From positions 1-44,757 of the forward strand of contig DLHG01000008.1 in assembly GCA_002483105.1 (NCBI GenBank): 44,757 bases of DNA. The letters are read 5' to 3'. The stretch's first letter is position 1. Each line of letters begins with the position of its first letter. Made by a program: the position numbers and the translations under genes. Under the pieces are notes generated by a model that had not been told where the DNA came from, made no database searches, and saw only the letters and a program-made list of their open reading frames with translations. Shown in pieces: positions 30,551-41,013 of the stretch. Source of the DNA: Bacteroidetes bacterium UBA7674 (lineage in GTDB: Bacteria > Bacteroidota > Bacteroidia > Chitinophagales > Chitinophagaceae).

Positions 30551-33500
30551 TTACGCTAGTTTTTTCAGTTCTTCTATGCGTGCGTCCTTATCTTCTTCTT
30601 TTTTCAGGCTGTCTTTCTTATCCATATCTACCAGGATAGGAGCAGCAACGAAGATAGAAGAGTAAGTACCTGTGATAACACCTATCAGCATCGCAAAGGC
30701 AAAACCACGGGTTACCTCACCACCAAAGATGAACAGTATCAGTACTGCCAGGAACACCGTTAATGATGTCATTACAGTACGGCTAAGTGTATCATTGATA
30801 GCGCGGTTGATAACGCTTTCTTTTGCCTCACCCGGATTCTTACGGAAGTATTCACGGATACGGTCAAATACGATAACGGTATCATTCATCGAGAAACCAA
30901 TTACCGTTAGTACGGCAGCAATGAAGTGCTGATCAATTTCCAGTGCGAAAGGCACTATACCTTTAAAGAATGAGAATACAGCCAATGTTACGCACACATC
31001 GTGCAGCAAGGCAACCATCGTACCAATAGAATACTGCCATTTACGGAAACGCATCAAGATGTATATGAAGATAGCCAGCAACGAATAAATGGTTGCCTGC
31101 AATGCACCGCTCTTCAAGTCATCAGAGATAGTAGGCAATACTGTCTGTGAGCTCAATTTGTAATTAGCATTGAAATCAGCAAAGCTGGTACCTGCCGGTA
31201 TAAATCCGCCATCCAGTAAGCCTTTATGCAATGTTGCCAATACAGTAGAGTCAACTGTTTTGCCCGGTTGTTTTATCAGGTAAGCAGTAGTGATGTTCAG
31301 GTGATTATTCTGACCAATAGTTTTCACTACCGGATATTCACCGAAAGTTTTATGTAGCGCTTCGCGAACGTCTTCACTTTTATGTTCTTTATCAAATGCT
31401 ACAGTATAGCTACGTCCACCATCAAATTCCACACCATAGTTGAAACCGTTGAAGTATGAAGCAATACCTGCTATCAATACTATAACAGAGATAACATAAG
31501 CGATCTTACGTGCACCAATGAAGTTGAAGTGTGCTTTACGGAAGATAGATTTTGATAAGCCGGTGAAATATTTGAAGTGACGGCCACGCTTCATGTACAT
31601 ATCAGTTACAAGGCGTGATACAAGGATACCGCAGAACAAAGACAACAGGATACTGATGATCTGTGTAGTAGCGAAACCAAGTACAGGGCCAAGGCCGAAG
31701 ATGAAAAGGATAATAGAGGTAATTAAGATAGTAACGTGACCATCCAGTACAGGGGCAAGTGAGTTGTAGTAACCTTTCTTCACAGCCTCTTCATAAGTTG
31801 CCCCTCGCGACAGCTCTTCCTTGATACGCTCAAAGATGATAACGTTCGTATCCACGGCCATACCAATACCTAACACCAAACCTGCGATACCCGGCATAGT
31901 AAGTGTCGCACCCAGTGCAGATAAGATACCGATAGTAAACAGCACATTCAGTATCAGCGAAATATTTGCTACAATACCACCCGTATTATAGTATATCAAC
32001 ATCAGGATGAATATCACGATGAAAGATATCAGCAGTGAATTCATACCGGCATCAATAGAAGCCGCACCAAGTGTTGCTCCTACTTCCTGCTCCTGTACTA
32101 TATTAGCCGGTGCAGGAAGTTTACCCGTATTCAGGATGTTAGCCAGATCTTCTGCTTCTTCAGCAGTGAAGCTACCTGTGATAGCAGTGCTACCACCATC
32201 AATTTCACCTATAATGTTCGGTGCAGAATAAACGCGGTTATCAAGCACTACTGCTACAGAGTTACCTACGTTCTCACCGGTCATTTTTTTCCATATTTTA
32301 GAACCCGTAGGATTCATCTGCATGGAAATTTCCCATCCGCCTTTCAGTTGGTCAACATTTTTACCGGCTCTTGTTATTACACTACCATCCAGTGGTGCAG
32401 AACCATCGGCGTTAGTTTTCAGAGCATATATCGGTAATACGCTATTAGGATTTTTCTTTTTGTCTTTATCAGCACCTACGCAGAATCTTGTTTTGCTCGG
32501 CATCTTGTTCTTCACAACTTCCATGTCCATATACTCAAGGAACTTGTTCACATCTTTCCTCTGGATGTAGAAAAGTGCCGGGTCTTGTCCTTGCGGAGGG
32601 CCCAGTAAAGAAAGAAGCGGCTTCTCAGCGATACCACCTTTACCTGCACTGTCTGTTGTTGCACCTTCCTTCATTAGAGAAGACAGGCTGGAACCTGTGT
32701 CAGCCGCCGCTGTATTAGCTTTAGTAGTATCAGCGCTTGCTACAGTTGTAGTATCAGCAGCTTTAGCAGCAGTATCAACATCTATAGACTTACCATCGCT
32801 GGCAAGTAATTTTTCCAGTGTTTCATCAGCATTTACGAATGCATCGTATATCTCCTGGTTCTTAGTTACCACGAAGAACTCAAGGCTAGCTGTTGCCTGC
32901 AGTATATTCCTTACACGTTCTGGATTACGCACACCTGCCAGTTCCACAGTGATAATACCTTTATTGGCATCAAGGTTTACGTTCGGGTTAGCAACACCGA
33001 ATTTATCAATACGCGTAAGTAATACTTTGTGTGTACGTACGATAGCGCCTTTCGCTTCTTCAGATATCTTAGCCAATACCTGCTCGTTAGTTGAGTTCAG
33101 TGTAATGTCTTTTTCTGAAGGTTTAGTGAACAGGTAAGCCAGTTTCACGCCGGGGTTAGCCTTTGCGAATTCTTGTCCGAACAGTGTTACAAAATCAGCC
33201 TGGCTGTTAGCTTTCGCAATGTTTGCGTTTGCTATCGCCTTTACCAATGCAGGATCTTTCGCATTGTTAGACATAGAACTCACAAGCTCTCCGAGGCTTA
33301 CTTCCAGGGTTACATTCATACCACCTTGAAGATCAAGACCGAGATTTAACTCTTGTTCTTTAGCTTCCTGGTAAGTAAACTTCTTCAGCAATGGTATATT
33401 ATATACCGTTTCGCCTTGTAAGCTGTCCGTTATCCTGTTGTACTTAGCTTCGGTAAGCGAATCGAGCGTGTTTTTGTCTGCTTGCGGATTAGCCGCCTTT

Positions 33501-33628
33501 ACAGCTGCTTCTGCTTGTTTACGTGCCTTGTTCTCCACATTCCTTACCACGAATGTGAAAGACAACTGGTAGAGCGAAATGAGGATAAGCGCCGCGGTAA
33601 AAAATTTTACCAACCCTTTTAATTGCAT
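30551..33628 (-). CDS. secDF: SecDF fusion, protein translocase accessory subunit
   Basis: 1025 residues. The SecD half comes first: an N-terminal helix, the P1 periplasmic domain (LNLGLDLQGGMNVTLEVSL; GVANPNVNLDANKGIITVEL), a low-complexity Thr/Ala insert near residues 285-320, and six helices with GIGMAVDTNVIIFERIKEEL. The SecF half begins near residue 685 (NFIGARKIAYVISVIVLI) with YGVEFDGGRSYTV and IGFSMNDTVIVFDRIREYF. It pulls exported proteins across using the proton gradient. Fusion is normal in Bacteroidota. It stands alone with its own promoter and terminator. Confidence 0.96.
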   Translation of the reverse strand: MQLKGLVKFFTAALILISLYQLSFTFVVRNVENKARKQAEAAVKAANPQADKNTLDSLTEAKYNRITDSLQGETVYNIPLLKKFTYQEAKEQELNLGLDLQGGMNVTLEVSLGELVSSMSNNAKDPALVKAIANANIAKANSQADFVTLFGQEFAKANPGVKLAYLFTKPSEKDITLNSTNEQVLAKISEEAKGAIVRTHKVLLTRIDKFGVANPNVNLDANKGIITVELAGVRNPERVRNILQATASLEFFVVTKNQEIYDAFVNADETLEKLLASDGKSIDVDTAAKAADTTTVASADTTKANTAAADTGSSLSSLMKEGATTDSAGKGGIAEKPLLSLLGPPQGQDPALFYIQRKDVNKFLEYMDMEVVKNKMPSKTRFCVGADKDKKKNPNSVLPIYALKTNADGSAPLDGSVITRAGKNVDQLKGGWEISMQMNPTGSKIWKKMTGENVGNSVAVVLDNRVYSAPNIIGEIDGGSTAITGSFTAEEAEDLANILNTGKLPAPANIVQEQEVGATLGAASIDAGMNSLLISFIVIFILMLIYYNTGGIVANISLILNVLFTIGILSALGATLTMPGIAGLVLGIGMAVDTNVIIFERIKEELSRGATYEEAVKKGYYNSLAPVLDGHVTILITSIILFIFGLGPVLGFATTQIISILLSLFCGILVSRLVTDMYMKRGRHFKYFTGLSKSIFRKAHFNFIGARKIAYVISVIVLIAGIASYFNGFNYGVEFDGGRSYTVAFDKEHKSEDVREALHKTFGEYPVVKTIGQNNHLNITTAYLIKQPGKTVDSTVLATLHKGLLDGGFIPAGTSFADFNANYKLSSQTVLPTISDDLKSGALQATIYSLLAIFIYILMRFRKWQYSIGTMVALLHDVCVTLAVFSFFKGIVPFALEIDQHFIAAVLTVIGFSMNDTVIVFDRIREYFRKNPGEAKESVINRAINDTLSRTVMTSLTVFLAVLILFIFGGEVTRGFAFAMLIGVITGTYSSIFVAAPILVDMDKKDSLKKEEDKDARIEELKKLA

Positions 33629-33677
33629 AGGTGTAGTTCGTTAAATAATACTTTATGATACTTTGAAAATAAGTGGG

Positions 33678-33685
33678 CAAAGATA
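33678..33685 (-). promoter_or_regulatory. -7 box of secDF
   Basis: Minus strand TATCTTTG, perfect, about 50 nt upstream of the start; the -33 part is not clear. Confidence 0.5.
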
Positions 33686-33837
33686 GGATTTAATATAAAA
33701 AAATGAAGTTTGTGATCATATTAAAACGGATTACATAAATCTTGACAAATCTCAAAAAATGATTAGTATTTATTTGCTGAATATCTTATTTTTACGACAC
33801 ACATCCCGGTACGTCCGGTTAATAAATCATTTATAGC

Positions 33838-36800
33838 ATGATCAGAAAAATTACGCTACTCTTTTTAGCGTGTTTAGGAATGCAGTTTGCCGCTTACGCG
33901 CAAAGCTGTGGTTTTGACCTAAAACATCAGCAACTCCTATCAAGTAATCCTGCATTTGCGCAGCACGTAGAGGCATACAATGCCCACTGGGCTCAGGAAG
34001 TAGCCATCCAGCAGTTCCTCCAGAACAACATGTCCAACCTCGTGATGGACGACCCGTTTGGCAGCGGAAAGGCCTATGAGATACCTGTAGTGATACATGT
34101 GATCCATACAGGAGGGCCTGTTCCTTCTCTATACAACCCTAGCGATGCACAGCTTGTGTCTATGATAAACTATCTGAACCAGGCTTTTGCATCCGTTTGG
34201 ATATCGTATCCTGACAGCATGAACGGTGGTACGCACATTCCTATCCGCTTTGCTTTGGCTCAGCGTGATGAGAACTGTAACCCAACAAACGGTATTGTGC
34301 GGGTTAACGGCTCCGCTGCTCTGGGATCTGACTATACCAATGGTGGGGTGGAACTAAGCACTACTACAGGTGTTCCTGAGCTGAACGTTAAGAATCTCAG
34401 TCGCTGGAATACTACAAAATATTATAATATATGGGTGGTGAACCGTATAGATGGTGAGGATGGTAACGTTCCGGGCAACCCATTCACAGGCGGTTATGCA
34501 TACTTCCCGGGCGCTCCGGCTACCTTGGATGGTACTGTAATGCTGGCCGCAGAAGCTGATCAAAACGAAATAACGCTGGTACATGAAATGGGCCACGCCT
34601 TCGGTGTTTACCACACTTTTGAAAGCTTCCCTAACCCCAGCGGTACTTGCCCTCCAAATGCAAGCTGTTCTACCGAAGGTGACCGTGTTTGCGATACTGA
34701 TCCGCATTTACAATCTCCTTTCAACTGCCCTACAGCTGCTATCAACACTTGTACAGGCTTACCTAACGGTAATGTGGTTCGTAACTTTATGGATTACTCT
34801 AGTTGCCAGGATCGTTTTACTCCCGGCCAACGCGACAGGATGATCAGTTCTTTACTGACAAACACTTCCCGTCGTAACCTGATAGGCGGACTAGGCGGAC
34901 AAGCACCACAAGCCCTTGCAGGAATGTTATGTACGTCCCCTCCTGTCACTGCCAATTCATTCAATATCGGTCCTCGCAGGGTAAGGGTGAAACAAAACAG
35001 CAACGGCTTAACATTGCTGGATTATAACTCAGGTGGTTACAATGATGACAACAACCAGTTCTACATAGATAATGCCTGTCACCAGGGTGCTACCTTACTA
35101 TCAGGTGATGTTGACTCAATATTCGTTACCGTAGGCAGCTCTAATACTCACGTGAAGGTGTACATCGACTACAATTCTGATGGCGCATTCAATGAAGGAA
35201 ACGAGCTTGCTGCTACCGGCTTGGGCACAGGTACACAAGGCTTTGAAATAGATGTTCCTACAGTAGCTGATATTCCTACGCTTGCTTTATGCACTCCGTT
35301 AAGGATGAGAGTAGTTACTGATCGTGGTGCTAACCCTGTGCCAACTTCATGTAATATTGTGCAAGGCCAGATCGAAGATTATACAGTGTACATCAGGGCT
35401 GCCGGCGGTGGTGGTGGTACAGCAACGGTATCTGCTTCATTGCTTACCAATAACCCATCTTGCTTTGGTGATGCGCTTACTTTCACAGCTACGCCAAGTA
35501 CAGGTGTTTCTCCAAGTTTCCAATGGTTCCGCAATGGCACACCTATTGCCGGTGCTACTAATGATACACTGATCACTTCAGTACCTAACAATAACGACCA
35601 GGTATTTGTACGCATCTATTATGCTACTACTTGTAGCGCAGATAGCGCAACGTCTAACGTCATTACTGTATTGCGTAGTAACGCAGTTCCTCCTACAGTT
35701 ACGATCGGTGTTACACAAGGCAGCATACCAAACTGTATCGATGATACGGTTACTTTATCTGTTATTAACTCAGGCAATCCGGGCAATAACCCTACATACC
35801 AATGGCAGATAAATGGCCTTGACGTGCCGGGCGCTACCGGTACTTCATTCGCAGTGGTGAATGTTGCCAGCGGAAGCTCTGTAACGGTAATAATGACGTC
35901 TAACTCTACTTGTGCTGTACCAACTACAGCTACTTCTAATGCCATCATAATATTACACGCACCTATTACTCCACAAGTAAGCATCGCGCTTACAAATGGT
36001 AACAACCCCGGTTGTCCCGGCCAAACGCTTACATTCACAGCATTCCCTCTGAATGCCGGTGACCCGAGCGATATATCTTACCAATGGCGCGTGAATGGTG
36101 TGAATGCCGGCCCGAACGCTCCGGTGTTTACAGGTATCTTCAACAACAATGACATTGTTGATGTTGTACTGAGCACTACTTCTTCTTGCGCTACAGTGTC
36201 AAGTGTAACCTCTAACAACATACAGATCATATTTACAGCAAATACCCAAACGGTTACTATCAACAACGTAACGGGTATGCCGATATGCTCAGGAAAACCT
36301 GTATCATTTACTTCTCAAACTACCAACTCAGGTAATGGACCATCTTTCCAATGGCGCATTAATGGTGTGAATGTACCGGGTGCAACTGCTCCTAACTTCA
36401 CCACCTCTACATTGGCCCCGGGCGACTTAGTGACACTGGTAGTTACCAGTACGAGCATTTGCGTAGGTAACCCTATCGCTATATCTAACACTATCGTAGC
36501 CGGTATTATACCATCTTCTGTACCAATAGTAAGTATTCCATTGATACAAGGTTCTAATCCGGGTTGCGAAGATTCAGTAATGACTTTCCAGGCTGATGTT
36601 ATAGATATGGGCTCTAATCCTAATGGTATCTGGTTTGTAAACGGTGTTCAAGTGGGTACCGGCTTAACATTTACTACCAGCACACTGGATAGCGGTGATA
36701 TCGTAACGTTCCAGGTGAACCAGACTGATGGTAACTGCTATACAAGTGATACCGTTATTATCAGCGACACAATGATACTGTATGACACTCCTGAAGAACC

Positions 36801-37266
36801 AATACTATCATTAATAGGCAATATGCTGTTTGTAAACAACAACATATACATGTACTACGATTGGTTCGGACCTAACGGCCAACAGATACCTGGTGAACAT
36901 ACACAATGGTACCACCCTGTAATGCCGGGCAACTATTATGTGAGAAGGTATAATGCCGCATGTGGTTCTCCATTATCTAATATCATCAATATCTCCCTGC
37001 TTGATATTAAGGATATAGAACTGGGTAGCCTGAAAGTATATCCTAATCCTACTTCAGGACTTATCACGCTCGATTGGGGTACTGATAAAGTAACAAGGTC
37101 TCTGGAACTGTACAATATGCTCGGACAAACAGTTCTTACTGAAACAGTAAATGATAAGAGCCAAAAAGTGCTAAACATTTCTTCACTTGCCGCGGGTGCT
37201 TACCACCTGGTGATAAAAGACAATGATGGCAATAAGCACTCAATAAAAATTACGCTTACAAAATAG
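33838..37266 (+). CDS. M43 (pappalysin-like) metalloprotease with GEVED, Ig-like and T9SS domains
   Basis: 1142 residues. Signal peptide (MIRKITLLFLACLGMQFAAYA), then a metzincin domain: HEMGHAFGVYH with zinc ligands H249, H253 and H259 and the base E250, and the Met-turn at NFMDYSSC (M318). A GEVED domain follows (about 385-520; VKVYIDYNSDGAFNEGNEL, GQIEDYTVYI). Five Ig-like repeats come next (about 530-1000; PSFQWFRNG, PTYQWQING, ISYQWRVNG, PSFQWRING), then a type A T9SS sorting domain (LKVYPNPTSGLITLDW ... LAAGAYHLVIKD). It is exported and probably degrades extracellular protein. The repeats resemble those of the 919-residue protein. Confidence 0.93.
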   Translation: MIRKITLLFLACLGMQFAAYAQSCGFDLKHQQLLSSNPAFAQHVEAYNAHWAQEVAIQQFLQNNMSNLVMDDPFGSGKAYEIPVVIHVIHTGGPVPSLYNPSDAQLVSMINYLNQAFASVWISYPDSMNGGTHIPIRFALAQRDENCNPTNGIVRVNGSAALGSDYTNGGVELSTTTGVPELNVKNLSRWNTTKYYNIWVVNRIDGEDGNVPGNPFTGGYAYFPGAPATLDGTVMLAAEADQNEITLVHEMGHAFGVYHTFESFPNPSGTCPPNASCSTEGDRVCDTDPHLQSPFNCPTAAINTCTGLPNGNVVRNFMDYSSCQDRFTPGQRDRMISSLLTNTSRRNLIGGLGGQAPQALAGMLCTSPPVTANSFNIGPRRVRVKQNSNGLTLLDYNSGGYNDDNNQFYIDNACHQGATLLSGDVDSIFVTVGSSNTHVKVYIDYNSDGAFNEGNELAATGLGTGTQGFEIDVPTVADIPTLALCTPLRMRVVTDRGANPVPTSCNIVQGQIEDYTVYIRAAGGGGGTATVSASLLTNNPSCFGDALTFTATPSTGVSPSFQWFRNGTPIAGATNDTLITSVPNNNDQVFVRIYYATTCSADSATSNVITVLRSNAVPPTVTIGVTQGSIPNCIDDTVTLSVINSGNPGNNPTYQWQINGLDVPGATGTSFAVVNVASGSSVTVIMTSNSTCAVPTTATSNAIIILHAPITPQVSIALTNGNNPGCPGQTLTFTAFPLNAGDPSDISYQWRVNGVNAGPNAPVFTGIFNNNDIVDVVLSTTSSCATVSSVTSNNIQIIFTANTQTVTINNVTGMPICSGKPVSFTSQTTNSGNGPSFQWRINGVNVPGATAPNFTTSTLAPGDLVTLVVTSTSICVGNPIAISNTIVAGIIPSSVPIVSIPLIQGSNPGCEDSVMTFQADVIDMGSNPNGIWFVNGVQVGTGLTFTTSTLDSGDIVTFQVNQTDGNCYTSDTVIISDTMILYDTPEEPILSLIGNMLFVNNNIYMYYDWFGPNGQQIPGEHTQWYHPVMPGNYYVRRYNAACGSPLSNIINISLLDIKDIELGSLKVYPNPTSGLITLDWGTDKVTRSLELYNMLGQTVLTETVNDKSQKVLNISSLAAGAYHLVIKDNDGNKHSIKITLTK

Positions 37267-37296
37267 TTGACATAGCAGAATCCAACAAAAAGAGAG

Positions 37297-37322
37297 AGCC
37301 GCCCCATGTGGGCGGCTTTTTT
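37297..37322 (+). terminator. Terminator of the M43 protease gene
   Basis: AGCCGCCC/GGGCGGCT stem with a CATGT loop, followed by six T. Confidence 0.88.
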
Positions 37323-37353
37323 ATTTTTAGCAGTATTCTTTGATAACGTGCAC

Positions 37354-39879
37354 TTACTCCTCATTCACATACACCCGCTTCACGCGCTGGGAAATACCGG
37401 TCATTATTTCATATGGAATTGTTTCCGCCCATTGCGCTATTTGCGTGAGCGGTAGCTGCGGCCCGAAAATGATAGCCTCATCTCCTTCCTTCGCCTCAGG
37501 AATATGACTGATGTCCACCATGCACATATCCATACAAACTACCCCGATAACTTTAGCTTCCTGACCGTGTATCAACACATCGGCCTTGCCATTCCCCAGG
37601 TTTCGGGGATAGCCATCTGCATAGCCTATGCTTATAGTAGCTATGCGGATATTAGTTTCTGTCTTGTACCTACGGCCGTAACCTATTGTTTCACCCGCAG
37701 GTATTTCCTTTATCTGCGCGATGGTTGTTTTAAGAGTACCTATCTGCCTTAGCTTACCTGTAAGCGCACCGCTACCGTCTATTCCATAAAGGCCTAGCCC
37801 CAGTCGCACCATGTCATAATGCAACTTTTTATGCCGTGCTATACCTGCCGAGTTGGTGATATGCCTCAATGGCTTGTACGGTAACGCTTCCATTATCTCA
37901 CTGCTCATCTTGTCAAACAGTTCCGATTGCTGCGTGGTAAAGTCATCGTAGGAAGCATCTTCACTCGCAGCCAGGTGGCTGAATATACTGGCAACATGCA
38001 CGTAGTTATTGCGCTGCAGTTCTTCTGTCAGTGCTGCTATTTCTTCCTGCACAAAGCCGAGCCTGTGCATTCCTGTATCCAGCTTTATATGTATGGGGTA
38101 ATCTTTGGCTTGGAGGTTGCGCGCCATATTAGTGAACAGCTCCAACGAGCGCAGGTTAAATATTTCCGGCTCCAGCTTCCATGCTATCATCCTGTCAAAA
38201 GAAACAGCATCAGGACTCATTACCATGATAGGCATGGTAATACCGGCCTTCCTCAGTGCAACACCTTCATCTATATAGGCAACACTCAGGTAGTCAACTC
38301 CCGAATATTGGAGCAGGTGTGCGATCTCATGGCTACCGGCACCATAAGAGAATGCCTTTACCATTGCCATAGACTTTACACCCGTTTTCAATTGCTTCCT
38401 ATATACATTCAGGTTGTGTATCAGCGAAGAAAGATTTATGGAAAGCACCGTTTGGTGCACTTCCTGCTCCAGGAGCTTGCCTATTTTCTCAAACGTAAAT
38501 GCCCGCGCCCCTTTTAATAATATACCTTCATTCTCAAACGTGAGCAAGTGGAAATTCTTTAAAAAATCGGCTGTTGATTTGAAGAAGATACTCCGTAGCT
38601 TTTTATATTTCCGGAAGCTTTGCTTGTGTTTGTACAACACCGGCCCTATGCCGATAAAGCGTTGTATGCTGCGTTCACTTATCAGTTCTGCCACTTCATC
38701 ATACAGCTCACCATCAGGCTTGGCTATTTGCAGCATATCAGAGAGTATCACCGTATGGTGCGTATGTTGCTTTTGTTGCTCCAGGTAGTCTAAGGCAATT
38801 TTAAAAGAGGTAAGGTCAGAGTTATAGGTATCATCTATTATCGTGCAGTCGTTAATACCATAGTGTAGTTCCATACGCATGGACACCTGGTGCAATTGCA
38901 GCATCTTCTCCGCTATTTTTTCCTGAGGCATTTTTAGCAGCAACAGCACACACCAGCAGTGTATCGCATTCTCTATAGATGCCGGATCTGTAAAAGGAAT
39001 AACTATACTGCTCTCAATGCCTTTATAGGTAGCAGTGACTGTTGTTCTGTTTTGCTCCTTCTCTATATTAGCAACACGAAGGTCAGCATCATGTTTCTGC
39101 GACCAGCTAAAAAGCTCCAAGGGCGATATAGAACTACTGCCTTTCAGCATATGTATGAACTGCCCGATCGCCTCATTTACATCGGGGTGGTCGGAACAAT
39201 AAACTAATTGCTTCGCATTCCTGAAGAGTATAAGCTTTTCATTAATTTTCTGCCTTTGGTTCAGGAAGCCTTCACTATGAGCCTCCCCGATGTTGGTCAG
39301 TACGCCAATTGTAGGTTGTATAATGCGTTCCAGCTTCCCCATCTCATCGGGCTGGGAAAGACCGGCTTCAAAGATGCCCAACTGGTGTTGTTCATTCAGC
39401 AGCCAGACAGAGAATGGCACGCCTATCTGTGAATTATAGCTTTTAGGGCTACGTACCGACTTATAAGTATCATTAAGTAATTGGTACAGCCATTCTTTTA
39501 CTATCGTCTTGCCATTGCTTCCCGTTATGCCTATCACGGGCATGGAGAATTGTTTTCTGTAGCCTGCCACTATGCTCTGCAATGCATGGAGTGTGTCTGC
39601 CACCTTTATAATATTAGCATCAGGATAAGCTGCTACATCTATGTCATTCGAAACAAGAAAATTGCGCACCCCTTTCGCATACACCGCCTTCATAAACTCG
39701 TGCCCGTCTCTCCGCTCAGTTTTCAGTGGGATGAACAACACTTGTTCCGGACTGGTAATTTTTCGACTATCTGCTACCAGTTCATCTATTACTACATTTC
39801 CATCCTGCTCCCTGAGCCAGGTTCCCTGTGCCCAGGTTTTAATTTTACTGATTAAGACTTCATGTCCTGCCGCTGTCAT
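37354..39879 (-). CDS. murF-alr: MurF-alanine racemase fusion
   Basis: 841 residues; joins two steps of D-Ala use. Residues 1-470 form MurF (adds D-Ala-D-Ala to UDP-MurNAc-tripeptide) with the P-loop GITGSNGKT (117-125; K124), NIGEAHSEGF and DDTYNSD. Residues 478-841 form alanine racemase, with the PLP lysine K508 in MAMVKAFSYGAG (family form MVKADAYG), GMHRLGF, HITNSAG and the second base Y753 in ISIGYADGYP. The fusion is widespread in Bacteroidota. Several P-loop and racemase motifs look intact. It stands downstream of a terminator. Confidence 0.95.
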   Translation of the reverse strand: MTAAGHEVLISKIKTWAQGTWLREQDGNVVIDELVADSRKITSPEQVLFIPLKTERRDGHEFMKAVYAKGVRNFLVSNDIDVAAYPDANIIKVADTLHALQSIVAGYRKQFSMPVIGITGSNGKTIVKEWLYQLLNDTYKSVRSPKSYNSQIGVPFSVWLLNEQHQLGIFEAGLSQPDEMGKLERIIQPTIGVLTNIGEAHSEGFLNQRQKINEKLILFRNAKQLVYCSDHPDVNEAIGQFIHMLKGSSSISPLELFSWSQKHDADLRVANIEKEQNRTTVTATYKGIESSIVIPFTDPASIENAIHCWCVLLLLKMPQEKIAEKMLQLHQVSMRMELHYGINDCTIIDDTYNSDLTSFKIALDYLEQQKQHTHHTVILSDMLQIAKPDGELYDEVAELISERSIQRFIGIGPVLYKHKQSFRKYKKLRSIFFKSTADFLKNFHLLTFENEGILLKGARAFTFEKIGKLLEQEVHQTVLSINLSSLIHNLNVYRKQLKTGVKSMAMVKAFSYGAGSHEIAHLLQYSGVDYLSVAYIDEGVALRKAGITMPIMVMSPDAVSFDRMIAWKLEPEIFNLRSLELFTNMARNLQAKDYPIHIKLDTGMHRLGFVQEEIAALTEELQRNNYVHVASIFSHLAASEDASYDDFTTQQSELFDKMSSEIMEALPYKPLRHITNSAGIARHKKLHYDMVRLGLGLYGIDGSGALTGKLRQIGTLKTTIAQIKEIPAGETIGYGRRYKTETNIRIATISIGYADGYPRNLGNGKADVLIHGQEAKVIGVVCMDMCMVDISHIPEAKEGDEAIIFGPQLPLTQIAQWAETIPYEIMTGISQRVKRVYVNEE

Positions 39880-39928
39880 GGGTATTATTCTACTTGTATT
39901 GTACTATTAAAGCTACTCATTTATCAAG

Positions 39929-39957
39929 AAAAAAGCCATCCGCGAGAATGGCTTTGA
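39929..39957 (-). terminator. Terminator of the gld/DUF4340 operon
   Basis: AAAGCCAT (39932-39939) pairs with ATGGCTTT (39948-39955); TTTTTTCTTG follows on the minus strand. Confidence 0.75.
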
Positions 39958-39963
39958 AACTAA

Positions 39964-41001
39964 TTATTTACCTGCAGGCTCCTTGTCCTTTTCAAAGAAC
40001 TCATATGCATTTCTGAATATCTTATCAAAAGCCTGGTACTGTATCATCATGGTATCCTTACTATTGTTCAGTATGCCATATGCTTTGTCCACATCATAGA
40101 GACTCGGCACATATCCTTTATCGGTTGTCAGGTTCTTACTCCTCCTGTTCTTCGGCATATAGTATATATCCAGGTGTTGTGTTTCGCCATTGGTAGTGGT
40201 TACATCTATGATCGCACGTTTCGGTACGGTATCTATTGCCTGCGCCAACCCTGTAGATCCGTTAACATACCCCTCACAGAATACTCTTTGAAAAAAGGTA
40301 AAGAACAGATCTACTCTGCGCTGGTTCACTTCATTGTTGGCAGATATTCCGGGATCTGCTTCTACTGTAAATTTCCCATCCTTATTCTGGTGTGCCACAA
40401 AAGAGTTCAAAGCTTCGCCGGGATATTGTATGGACACCTTGCTGATGTCTTCTTTATTAAGCATAAATATGCTCCTGTCTCTCCAGTCGAGAAACTCCGT
40501 AGTATATCTTGAGGAAAGGTAGCCGGGAAAGCCGGGAATCTCTACGACAAATGGTGTTTCAGAACCTGCCATTAGCATATAAGAACCATCCAGGTCTTTT
40601 GTCTCTCCACCCACATAGAACTCACGTATTTTTTCACCGCTCCTGTCATACACCTCTACTTTTACACCGGTACCGGCCAGGGCTTTTACGATGGTATTGT
40701 GTATGGCCTGCGGCACTGGGTGCTTACCTTCTTGCTGGTAGAATGTAGAAAGCAATGAGGTCACTGTCGATTGCAATGCCTTATATTCTTTGTTCAACAT
40801 CCATCCTTTGCCATCTTTGCTGCGCTCCAGCAAAATGGTACTGCCATCTCTTGACGCCAGGAATATCTTACCAATGTTGCTGGTATCTTTTATCTTGAAA
40901 TCAGAATCACTTTGAGAAAAGCCTTCCTTCTTATTGAAAACTATATAGAGTCCGGCTCCTAATATCCCCAGCAACAACACGTACAATAATGTCTTTTTCA
41001 T
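39964..41001 (-). CDS. DUF4340 protein linked to GldFG
   Basis: 345 residues. A single N-terminal membrane helix (LLYVLLLGILGAGLYIVF) precedes a periplasmic beta-rich domain of the DUF4340 type (RDGSTILLERSKDGKGWMLN, FYVGGETKDLDGSYMLM, TEFLDWRDRSIFML). This family often follows ABC_transp_aux genes, as here (12 bases after gldG). A role as partner of the GldFG transporter is inferred. Confidence 0.85.
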   Translation of the reverse strand: MKKTLLYVLLLGILGAGLYIVFNKKEGFSQSDSDFKIKDTSNIGKIFLASRDGSTILLERSKDGKGWMLNKEYKALQSTVTSLLSTFYQQEGKHPVPQAIHNTIVKALAGTGVKVEVYDRSGEKIREFYVGGETKDLDGSYMLMAGSETPFVVEIPGFPGYLSSRYTTEFLDWRDRSIFMLNKEDISKVSIQYPGEALNSFVAHQNKDGKFTVEADPGISANNEVNQRRVDLFFTFFQRVFCEGYVNGSTGLAQAIDTVPKRAIIDVTTTNGETQHLDIYYMPKNRRSKNLTTDKGYVPSLYDVDKAYGILNNSKDTMMIQYQAFDKIFRNAYEFFEKDKEPAGK

Positions 41002-41013
41002 TCTCTGTTCCTT